A stretch of DNA of 48,833 nucleotides from Candidatus Aminicenantes bacterium (GTDB taxonomy: Bacteria > Acidobacteriota > Aminicenantia > Aminicenantales > UBA4085). This document shows positions 35,723 to 44,892 of this stretch, in pieces. The notes beneath the pieces were generated by a model. The model searched no databases and was not told where the DNA came from. It was given only the letters and a program-made list of their open reading frames with translations. Where the stretch lies: contig JAPKZJ010000023.1 in NCBI GenBank assembly GCA_026393855.1, positions 1 to 48,833 on the forward strand, given 5' to 3'. Every line of letters begins with the position of its first letter. The first letter of the stretch is position 1. The position numbers were made by a program, and so were the translations under genes.

Positions 35723-36472
35723 ATGAAGCTTTCAAACAGGACCGTTCTCATTACCGGCGGCACGGGCGGCATAGGACTCGGCCTGGCCGAAGCCTTTGAC
35801 CGGGCGAAGAGCCGGGTCATCGTCTGCGGCCGCAACCCCGAGAAGATCGACGCGCTGAAGCGGAAGTTTCCCGAGATCACGGCGTTTCGCTGCGATGTCG
35901 GTGATCCTCGGCAAAGACGGAGTCTCGCCGATGAGGTGGTCGGCCGGTTCCCCGACCTCGATATTCTGATCAATAACGCGGGCGTCCAGCGCTATATCGA
36001 CCTGAAAAAAGGATCTGACGAGCTGGTTTCGGGCGATGACGAGATCGCCGTCAACTTTACCGCCGTCGTGGAAATGACGGCCCTCCTCATCGGCCACCTG
36101 ATGAAACGACCGTCGGCCGCGGTGATCAACGTAGGCTCGGGGCTCGCGTTCATGCCCATGGCCCATACGCCCATCTATAATGCGACCAAGGCGGCCATCC
36201 ATACCTACTCTCTCGCGCTGAGACAGCAGCTGAAAGACACGCCGGTCAGAGTCATCGAGATCGTTCCCCCCATGGTCGATACTGATTTGAACAAGGAAGG
36301 ACGCGCCCGCGCCCGTATTCCGTTCAGGGGGATCGGTCTTGCAGAGTACATTCCGACGGTCGTCAAGGGACTTGAGGACGACGAGGAAACGATCTTCCAT
36401 GGCGAGGGGAAGAATGTGATGACCGCACCCCGCGCGGAATCGGAAAGCCGCCTGCTCAAGCCGTCCCGGTAG
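35723..36472 (+). CDS. Short-chain dehydrogenase/reductase, DltE-like
   Basis: NAD(P)-dependent oxidoreductase. TGGTGGIG at 11-18 binds the nucleotide, NNAG is at 84-87, and the catalytic residues are S139, Y152 and K156 (YNATK). The 249-residue length is standard. The block PPMVDTDLNKEGRARA resembles the DltE-type SDR subgroup. ATG 35723 follows GGGAGATGCC. The substrate is unknown. The nitroreductase gene starts 89 nt later. Confidence 0.9.
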   Translation: MKLSNRTVLITGGTGGIGLGLAEAFDRAKSRVIVCGRNPEKIDALKRKFPEITAFRCDVGDPRQRRSLADEVVGRFPDLDILINNAGVQRYIDLKKGSDELVSGDDEIAVNFTAVVEMTALLIGHLMKRPSAAVINVGSGLAFMPMAHTPIYNATKAAIHTYSLALRQQLKDTPVRVIEIVPPMVDTDLNKEGRARARIPFRGIGLAEYIPTVVKGLEDDEETIFHGEGKNVMTAPRAESESRLLKPSR

Positions 36473-36561
36473 CCGGGATATCTTTCGGAACAGGGGGGCT
36501 CAAGGATCCCGAGAGGCGGGTCGATAGAAACGATCGCAAGAGAGATCAAGGAGGCGTTCCC

Positions 36562-37203
36562 GTGAAAAAAAACACGATCGGCCATCTGCAGCCTATCGAG
36601 CTTCCTGCCCCGGCTTTTAGCCGATGCCGGACGGTGTTCGAGGCTTTGAAAGCGAGGCGGACCTGCCGGCTATACAAGGATCGGAAAGTCCGGGTGCAGG
36701 TTCTATCGGATCTCCTCTGGGCGGCCCAAGGGATAAACCGGAAACGAGGCCCTTTCGGCGGCCCGGGCCGGACGGCGGGCTCGGCCAGCAATTCGCAGGA
36801 GATCCGTATTTATGTCGCTCTCGAGGAGGGAATCTACCTGTACGAGCCGGAGGCCCACCGGATGAACCCGATTTCGATGGGGGACCACCGCGCTCTGGCG
36901 ATCGGTCCCGGGCAGGGCCGAGCCGGCGCGAACGCGCCCGTCCGCTTGATCTATGTCGTCGATAAGGACAAGTTTAAAAGCGCCGGATTCCAGGAGCCGG
37001 GGCTTCATGATCGGGAAATCCAGAAGTCCTATTACTTCGTCGATACCGGGCTTATCGCCCAAAACGTCTATCTGGCGGCCGCTTCTTTGGGTCTCGCCTC
37101 GTGGTTCCATAACTGTAACAAGGCCGCGCTTGAAAAGTTACTCGATTTGAAACCGGGCCGCCGCGCGCTGTTCGGGCAGACCATCGGCTTCCCCGCCGAA
37201 TAA
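36562..37203 (+). CDS. SagB/ThcOx-type nitroreductase
   Basis: FMN-dependent nitroreductase fold. The 213-residue protein has RRTCRLYKDRKV and LSDLLWAAQGINR near the start, SASNSQEIRIYVALEEGIYL in the middle and LIAQNVYLAAASLGLASW near the end. These match the SagB-like group, some of which oxidise azolines in peptide natural products. No precursor peptide or YcaO cyclodehydratase is nearby, so a stand-alone reductase is likelier. Start is GTG 36562, with AAGGAGG 9 nt before it. Confidence 0.87.
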   Translation: MKKNTIGHLQPIELPAPAFSRCRTVFEALKARRTCRLYKDRKVRVQVLSDLLWAAQGINRKRGPFGGPGRTAGSASNSQEIRIYVALEEGIYLYEPEAHRMNPISMGDHRALAIGPGQGRAGANAPVRLIYVVDKDKFKSAGFQEPGLHDREIQKSYYFVDTGLIAQNVYLAAASLGLASWFHNCNKAALEKLLDLKPGRRALFGQTIGFPAE

Positions 37204-37225
37204 GCCGGGCGCGAAGATTTTTCGG

Positions 37226-37717
37226 CTACTCGATCTCCTCGAAGACGCCGGTCTTGCGGTTCTTGCGGACCTTGTCCCAGGGCAGGGCCCTCCCGTTCAT
37301 GGCCACGTAGACGCCGTGCGGCAGCCCCTGGACGAAGGCCAAAGCCGCGCCTAGGTTGAAGAGGCCGTCGGAGGAGCCGAATTTATAGGGCACCATGGCG
37401 CCCGTGAGGACGATGGTTCTGTCTGGGACCGCCGGCCCCAGAAGGCGGGCGGTCACCTCCATCCGATCGGTGCCGTGGGTGATGAGAATCCGCTCGCGGG
37501 GGCAGCTCCGGCAATGCTCCAGGATGCTCGTCCGATCGGAGTCGGACATGTCGAGCGAGTCGACCATCATCAGGGTCCGGACCTCGACCTTGAGACCCGA
37601 TCGTCCCAATCGGAGCATCTCGGGCACGTGCGTGTCCTGGAAAAAGAGGCTGCCGGAAAGCTCGTTATACTCCTTGTCGAACGTCCCCCCGGTGACGAGG
37701 ATGCGAATGGTTTCCAT
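37226..37717 (-). CDS. Single-domain asparaginase-like protein
   Basis: The 163-residue protein matches only the N-terminal catalytic domain of L-asparaginase. Expected residues are present: T12 in VTGGTFDKEYN, D53-S54 in MVDSLDMSD, T83-D84 in HGTDRM, K112 in MVPYKFGSSDG. The C-terminal domain found in about 330-residue enzymes is missing. Small stand-alone forms occur in several bacteria; activity cannot be decided from sequence. ATG 37717, with a weak TAGGAG upstream. Confidence 0.85.
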   Translation of the reverse strand: METIRILVTGGTFDKEYNELSGSLFFQDTHVPEMLRLGRSGLKVEVRTLMMVDSLDMSDSDRTSILEHCRSCPRERILITHGTDRMEVTARLLGPAVPDRTIVLTGAMVPYKFGSSDGLFNLGAALAFVQGLPHGVYVAMNGRALPWDKVRKNRKTGVFEEIE

Positions 37718-38171
37718 GATGGGGCTCCTAACAGTCGGGCTCATGATAGGCGCGGCCCCGCAGCCCTGTCAATGCGTCGGGCCGCTTCTTCATGCCGAGG
37801 TATTCCCGGCACGGTATCAATCACCCGACTCCTGCCGTGTGGAGGAAGCGAAGGCTAAGGCAGCGGCCTGAAAAAAAGCGAAAATGTTAATAGTTAATTA
37901 TTTCTCAGGCTATTCGGGCTTTGATATTGATCGATGGATCTCGTTCTTTTGCGACGGTTTTCGATGCATCGAGGCGCCCTTGGGGCGCAAGTTCAGAACA
38001 TGGAATATGCAATCCACAGTTTGAAAATCAAAACAGGGCCAGGTCAATGACCGGTCCCCATTCAATGGCTCACCTGTGAAGTGAATATTTATGGAATGAT
38101 GAATTAATATTGCAAAATAAATAACTATAATTGATCAATTTCTATTACAATACGCATACAGGAGCGCAATC
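37718..38171. promoter_or_regulatory. Divergent spacer with promoter for the AT-hook gene
   Basis: About 450 bp without a gene. The right part (38080-38160) is strongly AT-rich. A perfect TATAAT lies at 38126-38131 with TTAATA 16 nt upstream as a weak -35 box. A small hairpin GCGCC/GGGCGC is near 37972-37988. The rest shows nothing I recognise. Confidence 0.5.
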
Positions 38172-38828
38172 ATGAAAAAGAAAACCAGAAAGCCTATGAC
38201 TGTTGAAGAAGAAACCGCGAAGCCTCGTCGCGGCCGGCCAAAAAAGTCCGAAGCGGAGAAAGCTTCGGATCCGAGAAGAATCCTCCTATCGGAGATCAAG
38301 TCCGATCTCAAGAGAGTCAAGAAGAGCAAGAAGCGATTGGCTCTCTTGTTGGATAAGGCCCGGGCCGAACAAAGCCTCCTGATGGCTGCGCTCATGGATA
38401 GCCTGGAGAAGATCAAGACCGAGCTCAAGAAGAAGCCTAAGAAGGCCAAGAAGGCTAAAACCGGCAAGAGAGGCCGTCCCGGCCGTAAGCCCGGTAAAAA
38501 ACTCGGCCGGAAGCCGGTCCGAAAACCCGGTCGGAAGCCCGGCCGGCCCAAAGGGAATAAAGAAGCGAAGCTTCCCGTCAAGACGGGGAAGAAGCGCGGC
38601 CGTCCCAGGAAAATCGTTGAGGCTGTGAAGACGGAGTCGGAGAAGAAGCCGCAACCCGCGAGGGCTCAAGCTCCCATATCCGACAAGCTCGTCACGCCCA
38701 TCCCGAAGCCCGGCCGGAAGATCTTCAAGAAGAAAGCCGCGAAGTCCTCCGCCAAGCCTATCCAGAAAGAAGTCTCTCCGGACGCGGCCCCTGCGATCAC
38801 GCCGGACGAAGAACCCAAGACCGAATAA
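38172..38828 (+). CDS. Lys/Arg/Pro-rich AT-hook protein (histone H1-like)
   Basis: The 218-residue product is strongly basic and has at least four AT-hook cores: RRGRPKK at 19-25, KRGRP at 99-103, PGRPKG at 123-128 and KRGRPRK at 141-147. Between the first two lies a helical segment (about 36-85) that could be a coiled coil. The end (170-218) is more acidic. AT hooks bind the minor groove of AT-rich DNA, so this is probably a nucleoid protein or global regulator. Its own promoter region is AT-rich. AGGAGCG precedes the ATG. Confidence 0.85.
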   Translation: MKKKTRKPMTVEEETAKPRRGRPKKSEAEKASDPRRILLSEIKSDLKRVKKSKKRLALLLDKARAEQSLLMAALMDSLEKIKTELKKKPKKAKKAKTGKRGRPGRKPGKKLGRKPVRKPGRKPGRPKGNKEAKLPVKTGKKRGRPRKIVEAVKTESEKKPQPARAQAPISDKLVTPIPKPGRKIFKKKAAKSSAKPIQKEVSPDAAPAITPDEEPKTE

Positions 38829-38957
38829 AGCGAGCTGGCTGGCGAGGAGACAAGGAAGAAATCAAGCGGCGGCTGGATACGATCAAGAAATAAGCGGCCG
38901 GCCGCCCTCTTCCCTCCTTCCTGATCGAAATACGATTGACCGCCCGGAGAATAACCG

Positions 38958-40136
38958 ATGTTGTACCGTATGCTCGGCCGAACCGGCTGCGAGGTTTCCA
39001 ATCTCGGCTTCGGCTGCATGCGGCTGCCTTTAAAAAGCGCGGGCGCAGGCGCGGAGCATCCACGGCTCGCGGATGTCGACGAAGACCGGTCGATCGAGCT
39101 GATCCGCTCGGCCGTCGATCAGGGCGTCAACTATTTCGACACCGCCTATTCGTACCATGGCGGGAAGAGCGAGGCTGTTCTGGGCCGGGCCGTCCGGGGG
39201 ATGAGGGAAAAAGTCCTGCTCACGACGAAGCTTCCCGTCTGGCTCGTCAAGACGGCGGAATCGTTCGACCAGCTGCTCGACGAGCAGCTGCAAAGGCTGG
39301 GCACCTCCTATCTCGACTTCTATCTTCTTCATGCCTTGAACAGCGACGTCTGGCCGAGGATGATCGAGCTGGGGGTGTTCAAATTCCTCGACCGCATCGT
39401 CGCTGATGGCAGAGTCCGCCGCGTCGGCTTCTCCTTCCACGATGATGCGGCGACCTTTAAAAAGATCGTGGATGCCTACGGCTGGGATATCTGCCTGATC
39501 CATCTGAACTATCTTGACCGGAGTTACCAGGCCGGGCAGGAAGGCCTGAAATATGCGGCCGCCAAAGGCCTGGGCGTCGTGATCATGGAGCCTCTGCGGG
39601 GCGGGACCCTGACGAACCCCATTCCCGCCGAAGTGGAGGCCGTATGGAATGCGGCGCCGAAGAAAAGGTCGCCTGCCGAATGGGCGCTGACCTGGCTGTG
39701 GGATCAACCGGAGGTGGGAACGGTCATCAGCGGCATGAATTCGGCCGCGCAGCTGCGGGAAAACATCGAGATCGCGGGCCGGGTGACGCCTCGTTCCCTA
39801 GCGGCCGAGGAATTCGCGGTTATCGACAAGGCGGCCGAGACCTACCGCGGGCTATTCAAGATCGGATGCACCAACTGCGGCTACTGCCTGCCTTGTCCCC
39901 AGGGCGTCGACATCCCGATGAATTTCAAGCTCTACAATGACATCCTTCTTTTCCATAACGTCGCGACCAGCCGGATGCTCTATAACGGGTTCATGCCGAG
40001 CGCCGAACGGGCCTCGAGCTGCATCGAGTGCGGCGAGTGCGAAAAGCTTTGCCCGCAGCAAATCCCGATCATGGCCGAATTGAAGAATGTCGACGCGGCC
40101 TTGGCCGTCGGGGAAAAACCCGAGCCTCCCCGATAA
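38958..40136 (+). CDS. Aldo/keto reductase with C-terminal 4Fe-4S domain
   Basis: The 392-residue protein has an AKR barrel (NYFDTAYSYHGGKSEAVLGR with the catalytic Asp and Tyr, TTKLP with Lys, YLLHAL with His) and a ferredoxin-like tail with two cysteine sets, CTNCGYCLPCP from residue 304 and CIECGECEKLCP from residue 355. This family is common in anaerobes and supports an anaerobic life style; the electron partner and substrate are unknown. Single gene. Confidence 0.92.
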   Translation: MLYRMLGRTGCEVSNLGFGCMRLPLKSAGAGAEHPRLADVDEDRSIELIRSAVDQGVNYFDTAYSYHGGKSEAVLGRAVRGMREKVLLTTKLPVWLVKTAESFDQLLDEQLQRLGTSYLDFYLLHALNSDVWPRMIELGVFKFLDRIVADGRVRRVGFSFHDDAATFKKIVDAYGWDICLIHLNYLDRSYQAGQEGLKYAAAKGLGVVIMEPLRGGTLTNPIPAEVEAVWNAAPKKRSPAEWALTWLWDQPEVGTVISGMNSAAQLRENIEIAGRVTPRSLAAEEFAVIDKAAETYRGLFKIGCTNCGYCLPCPQGVDIPMNFKLYNDILLFHNVATSRMLYNGFMPSAERASSCIECGECEKLCPQQIPIMAELKNVDAALAVGEKPEPPR

Positions 40137-40208
40137 CGCCGGGGAGTGGGAGAGGCTCTCACGCTTCCCAAGCCGATCGTCGGCCGGCGCGGTTTATTTT
40201 CCGGCCGG

Positions 40209-40376
40209 TCATTTGACCGTGAAGAGAACCCTGGCCGTGGCTCCTCCGGCCACGATGTTCATGATGTGATAGCCGGGTTTGGCGACCTTCCCATCGATGG
40301 TCTTGTTGATGGCGATTTTGTTTGTCCCTTGCATGAGGATAATCAGCGGCCTGCGAAGCGAAAGCGCTAAGGCCAT
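40209..40376 (-). CDS. Small ORF, 55 residues, possibly a gene remnant
   Basis: Lies 30 nt past the stop of the large glycosidase-like gene, same strand. The product ends KVAKPGYHIMNIVAGGATAR and LFTVK, which looks like the last strands of a beta-sandwich domain. The first codons are less protein-like. It may be the C-terminal remnant of a lost domain or a frame-shifted tail of the upstream gene. I do not recognise a family. Confidence 0.3.
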   Translation of the reverse strand: MALALSLRRPLIILMQGTNKIAINKTIDGKVAKPGYHIMNIVAGGATARVLFTVK

Positions 40377-40406
40377 CACCTTGGGTGCCGGCGACCACAG
40401 GCGGGC

Positions 40407-42842
40407 TCAAGGAAGCCGCTTGCGCGCGGCCGCGAACTGGGCCCGCACGGGTCCTTCCGCATAGGCGATCTTGGCCGCTATGATCCGGTCCAGCGGCTCG
40501 TCGTCGAGGTCGAGGCGGATGGACAGATCGAGACGCGGATCGCGCCGGGCGATTTCGAGACCCATACGAGCGGCGGCCAGATCTTCGCAAACCAGTGATG
40601 CCATCTCTTCGAGGAGCCGCGCGGCCCGGGCTTCGCTTTCGGAAGTCCGGCGGGCCGGGTCAAGAAGCCCTTGGGACTCCGCCCGCGCGGCGAAAAAGTG
40701 ATTGCCCCGGGCCACCGCCCGGAAAACGGTCCCCAAGTACGCGGCCAGGTCCAACTCGCGCTCAAACTCCCGGCGGTGGAATTCGTCGACCTTGTCCCGC
40801 GCGGCGGTCATCGTCCCGACCCCCCTGTCCCAGAGCGCGGCGGCCCGGTCCATGTCCGTCCGCTCGGCCGGCGTCGTCTTGATGTCGGACGCGTAGATCG
40901 GGCGGACCGATAAGGCTTCCGCCGTCCCATCCGAAAGATCGTTCTCGGCTAAATAGAAAAACCTTCCGAAGAGCGCCGGGGGCATGTTCTTCTCCTCCAG
41001 CATCAGCGGCTGACCGGGCCCGATGAAGCTCGGACCCATGTAGTAGCCGTGGGTGAGATAGGGGATATGTCCCATGGCCTCGCTGAAATCTTGCCAGGCG
41101 GCGATGACCGGATCGGCCGCGTCCGGCCCGAAATCCCGTCGGGCGAGGCGGCGGATTTCTTCGGCGGGTGTCGCGGCCGAAGCCCAGCTTAACCGTCCCG
41201 CCAGTTCCTCGGGCCGCGAGCGGGAGAATCCGGTGATGTCGTAGGCGTAGATGATGGAATCCGGCGCCTGGGCTCGGATGATAGCCGCCCGCTCCCCCCA
41301 GCGCTGCAGGCAGGGAAGATAGGGAACGCCGTTCATTTCCAGGGAGACGGCCGTTTCCGTCTTACAACCGACCAAGAGCCCCCGCTTTCGGGCCGCTTCG
41401 GAGATGGCCTTGTATCGGTCGCTGGGGCCGAGGAAGTCGATGGAATAATCCCAGATGTTTTTGGCATAGCCGTTTTTCCGATAAAGGAAATCCTTGTCGA
41501 TTTCGGGCACGATGGTGATGCCCGGATCGAGCTTGGCGATCAGGCCGAGCTGGAAAGGATCGCGGGACCAGACAAAGGCGGAATAGGGCCAGGCGAAAAA
41601 ACGGGCCTCCGGCTTGACCCGGCGGACGGCCCGGAAGACCGCGTTGGTCAGATCGGCCACCACGTCCTCGGGCGCCCGGGCGGCGCAGCGCGGGCAGTCG
41701 GGCCCGTCCTTGCCGCTGCTCATGTAGCAATGGTAGAAACCCTCGCCGCCGATGATCGCCACCAAGCCGCCGAGCGAAGGCACGCGCCGGAAAATCTCGG
41801 CCCAGGACTCGGCGATGAAACGGAGGGTCTCGGGGTCGGAGGGACACAGGCAGCGGATGTCGGCGCCGCGCTGGGAGGCCCCGCGGGACTCCGGATGGGC
41901 CCGAAAAACGGGATGTCCGGAGGGAAGCTTGGGATTGTAGGCATTCAGATAGAGGCTGACGCCGGCCGATTGGGCCAGATCGGCCAGGCGCTTGAGCTCG
42001 GTGATATTCTTTTCCCAGTCGGGATTGCGGAGCTCGGGGTAAGTTCGGCCGTCGAGATAGTCGCCCAGCTGAACGAACGTGAACGTGGCATTGGCGCCGA
42101 AGCGGCTGAGCGCGGAGAATGTGTCCCGGCTGACCGGCCGATCGATCCGCAGGCCGCTGACCGTAAACGTCCCGTAGACTTCGCCGAACATGCGGATATC
42201 GTAGAGCGGCCGGTCGGAGAAGACGCCGGGTATGAGAGCCGGCGCGCCCCGCTCGATCAGCATTTCTTCGAGGCGGTAGACGCCGTAAAGCGCGCCCCGC
42301 CAAGAAGGGCTCTGGATTTCAATGCGGGCCGGGTCCAGTTTCAACGTATAGCGCTCGGATCCGATGCCGTTGCCGGGGCCGCCGCCTACTCGGAACAAAA
42401 TCTCCCGGGTCCGCGGGCCTTCGGCCAGGACGACTCGTCCCGCGTCCCGGAAGAACGTCCGCAATTCCTCAACAGCAAAGGGCCCGGGCGGTTCGATCCG
42501 TCCTTCCGTGCGGACGCCCCAGCCGGAATCGATCAGGAATTCGTCCCGATCCGGAATCCAAGGTTTGGGCCGGAAAGTTTTCTGGTGGGGCGTGTGGATT
42601 TCGCGATAAAACGGGCTGGCCTTGGTCCGGGCGATCTTGCGGGCGAAGATTTCCCCGAGCGTTTCGCCGGAGAGAGAGGCGGGCATGCCGGACGCAACGG
42701 CTGTCCAGCCCATGATCAGGAGCGCTGCGAGCGCCGACAGGGCCCTCGCTCGCGCCCCGGCGGCGACCGTTTGGAAATTAGATTTGGAAATAGCCCAGGC
42801 TCCACGGAATGGCCATATATGATATTCTATTTTTCCAGACAT
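40407..42842 (-). CDS. Glycoside hydrolase-like protein (GH20/GH67-like N-domain)
   Basis: The 811-residue protein has a hydrophobic export signal at about residues 30-50. The segment SPSWRGALYGVYRLEEMLIE matches the small domain that precedes the barrel in GH20 hexosaminidases and GH67 glucuronidases; the following RPLYDIRMFGEVYG and the later VAIIGGEGFYHCY fit a beta/alpha barrel. A cysteine set (CPRCAARAP) is unusual. The exact family and catalytic acids cannot be fixed by eye. The start may be internal, since ATG 42842 has no Shine-Dalgarno. Divergent from the beta-helix gene; both may act on one polysaccharide (inference). Confidence 0.75.
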   Translation of the reverse strand: MSGKIEYHIWPFRGAWAISKSNFQTVAAGARARALSALAALLIMGWTAVASGMPASLSGETLGEIFARKIARTKASPFYREIHTPHQKTFRPKPWIPDRDEFLIDSGWGVRTEGRIEPPGPFAVEELRTFFRDAGRVVLAEGPRTREILFRVGGGPGNGIGSERYTLKLDPARIEIQSPSWRGALYGVYRLEEMLIERGAPALIPGVFSDRPLYDIRMFGEVYGTFTVSGLRIDRPVSRDTFSALSRFGANATFTFVQLGDYLDGRTYPELRNPDWEKNITELKRLADLAQSAGVSLYLNAYNPKLPSGHPVFRAHPESRGASQRGADIRCLCPSDPETLRFIAESWAEIFRRVPSLGGLVAIIGGEGFYHCYMSSGKDGPDCPRCAARAPEDVVADLTNAVFRAVRRVKPEARFFAWPYSAFVWSRDPFQLGLIAKLDPGITIVPEIDKDFLYRKNGYAKNIWDYSIDFLGPSDRYKAISEAARKRGLLVGCKTETAVSLEMNGVPYLPCLQRWGERAAIIRAQAPDSIIYAYDITGFSRSRPEELAGRLSWASAATPAEEIRRLARRDFGPDAADPVIAAWQDFSEAMGHIPYLTHGYYMGPSFIGPGQPLMLEEKNMPPALFGRFFYLAENDLSDGTAEALSVRPIYASDIKTTPAERTDMDRAAALWDRGVGTMTAARDKVDEFHRREFERELDLAAYLGTVFRAVARGNHFFAARAESQGLLDPARRTSESEARAARLLEEMASLVCEDLAAARMGLEIARRDPRLDLSIRLDLDDEPLDRIIAAKIAYAEGPVRAQFAAARKRLP

Positions 42843-42930
42843 TACAAAAAGGCGCGGTTTCCACCGGGGCCGGGCCTTGACAGCCTCGGAAATCGCAATC
42901 TATGATCCCTGACGGCGAGGCGAGGGAAAA

Positions 42931-44892
42931 ATGGCAAACACAAGCTCTTTCGGCCGGCGGGATTGGATCATCGTTGTCTTGGGCTTGGCTTGTTTGGCCG
43001 GAGGCCTGTCCTCCGGCCAGGGCGGCGGAACCGGAACGCTGCTGCCGGACGGCCGCGAGTTCGTCTCCTGGGAGAGGCCGCTCCGATTCGACAAGACATA
43101 TTACGTCGATAATCGGAATCCGCGCGCGGCCGATTCGAACCCCGGCACGGAAGAATCGCCGTTTCTGACCATCAACAAAGCGGCTCAGATTCTGCAGCCG
43201 GGCGAGCGCGTGGTCATCAGGACGGGGGTCTATCGCGAGCGCATCGATCCGGCGCGGGGAGGCACGGACGCCGATCATCTGATCGATTATGAGGCGGCTC
43301 CCGGTGCGAACGTCGTGGTCAAAGGCTCGCGTCTGGTCAAGGCCGGCTGGCGCGTCTCGTCCGGCTACAAGATCGACCCTCCCGAGCCCGCCCGCGCTCA
43401 AGTGAAGATCTACGAGCTCCGCTTGGACGACCTCGATTTCCAAGGCTATAACCCCTTCGGCATGGCCAGCATCATGCAGGACCGCGTCTACCTGATGCCC
43501 AAGCCGGAAGAGTTGTGGCGGCATCTGGTGCGCCGAGGCATGATCTTCGTGGACGGCCGGCGCCTGGCCCAAGTCGAGCTCTTCCGGGATCTGGGCGCCA
43601 AAGACGGCGCCTTCTGGTGCGAGCACGACGGGCTGACGATCCATGTCCGCCTCCCCGGCGACGCGGATCCCGTTCGCCACGAAGTGGAGCTCGCCATCCA
43701 GGAGCAGGTCTTCGCTCCCCGGACGCGCGGGCTCGGATTCATCCGGGTGAAAGGGCTGACTTTCGAGCACGCGGCCAACGGCTTTCCGGTCCCCCAGCGC
43801 GGCCTGGTCTCCTTGAGCCGCGGCCATCACTGGATCATCGAGGATTGCGTCCTGCGGCAGGCCAACGGCGTTGCGCTCGACATCGGCGCCCAGGATTGGG
43901 ATATGGAAACGCCCGCGGTGGTCGGCCGTTCGATCGTGCGCCGCAATCACATCGACGGCGCGGGCGTGTGCGGGATTGCCGGGATGGCGGTGCAGGACAC
44001 GCTCATCGAGTCCAACCTGATCGAGCATATTGGAGACCGGGACGTGGAGCTGGCCTGGGAGACGGGCGGGATCAAGCTGCACGCGGCCAAGAGCTGCCTG
44101 CTCCGCCGCAACGTCATCCGGCATACCCTCCACGCCGAGGCGATCTGGCTCGATTACGAAAACGCCAATACCCGCATTACCGGGAACGTGATGGGCGATA
44201 CCCTTGAAACGCTCCGGGGCGGCATCTATCTCGAGGCCTCCCACGAGCCCAACATGATCGACGACAACCTCATCTGGAAGGCGACCGCGGGCGCGGGGGG
44301 GGGATCCTACAACATGCCGGGCCACGGCGGCTGGGGCATCACCGTGGACGGCAGCGACGAGACGGTCGTGGCTCACAACCTGATCGGCTGGACCCAGGAC
44401 GCCGGCCTTAAATTCCGGGCCATCGAGGATCGGATCGTGAGCGGGCGGGGCGGCACGGCGCGACGAAGCAAGGTCTTGGCCAATATCTTCTTCCGCTGCG
44501 GCAAGGCCATCGATTTCGCCAACCTCGACAACACCGTCGACGGGAATCTCTACACCCGGGACTGGGGCGGTGTGCGTGACGAAACCCAATCGGTCGGCCG
44601 CGGGTTGATCTGGGTCCCCGACTCGGGGACGACCCTGCGGCTCGATCTCGACGCCTGGCGGAAGTATTTCGGTTTCGATAAAAACAGCGCCTACGCAGAT
44701 ATGGACATCGATGTCGACCTCGACGCCTTGACCATGACCTGGTCGGTTAAAGGCGCGGTGCCGCGCGCTCCGGCCGGGACGCATTTCCTATTGGATCTCG
44801 TCGGCCAGGCCGCAGAGCCGGTGCGGCCGCCCGGGCCGCTGGCCCGCGTGCCGGATGCGCCGACCAAGGTGAGCATCGACCCCCGACGCTAG
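42931..44892 (+). CDS. Secreted right-handed parallel beta-helix protein
   Basis: The 653-residue protein has a hydrophobic signal (about 12-29), then the block YYVDNRNPRAADSNPGTEES and PFLTINKAAQILQPGERVVI, typical for the start of polysaccharide-active beta-helix proteins. The helix coils run from about 280 to 550 (HWIIEDCVLRQANGVALDIG, SLIRRN-like turns). This fold is found in pectate lyases, epimerases and other sugar-cutting enzymes; no catalytic set is assigned. ATG 42931 follows GAGGCGAGGG. The stop overlaps the end of the convergent YihY gene by 4 nt. Confidence 0.88.
   Translation: MANTSSFGRRDWIIVVLGLACLAGGLSSGQGGGTGTLLPDGREFVSWERPLRFDKTYYVDNRNPRAADSNPGTEESPFLTINKAAQILQPGERVVIRTGVYRERIDPARGGTDADHLIDYEAAPGANVVVKGSRLVKAGWRVSSGYKIDPPEPARAQVKIYELRLDDLDFQGYNPFGMASIMQDRVYLMPKPEELWRHLVRRGMIFVDGRRLAQVELFRDLGAKDGAFWCEHDGLTIHVRLPGDADPVRHEVELAIQEQVFAPRTRGLGFIRVKGLTFEHAANGFPVPQRGLVSLSRGHHWIIEDCVLRQANGVALDIGAQDWDMETPAVVGRSIVRRNHIDGAGVCGIAGMAVQDTLIESNLIEHIGDRDVELAWETGGIKLHAAKSCLLRRNVIRHTLHAEAIWLDYENANTRITGNVMGDTLETLRGGIYLEASHEPNMIDDNLIWKATAGAGGGSYNMPGHGGWGITVDGSDETVVAHNLIGWTQDAGLKFRAIEDRIVSGRGGTARRSKVLANIFFRCGKAIDFANLDNTVDGNLYTRDWGGVRDETQSVGRGLIWVPDSGTTLRLDLDAWRKYFGFDKNSAYADMDIDVDLDALTMTWSVKGAVPRAPAGTHFLLDLVGQAAEPVRPPGPLARVPDAPTKVSIDPRR

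Noticed and set aside
36562-37203. RiPP (azoline peptide) gene cluster around the SagB-like gene
   Set aside because: No YcaO cyclodehydratase, precursor peptide or transporter lies beside it; the neighbours are an SDR and an asparaginase domain.
42778-44784. 668-codon minus-strand open frame
   Set aside because: Shadow of the beta-helix gene. The plus-strand product has signal peptide and beta-helix motifs, the minus-strand one is composition-driven.
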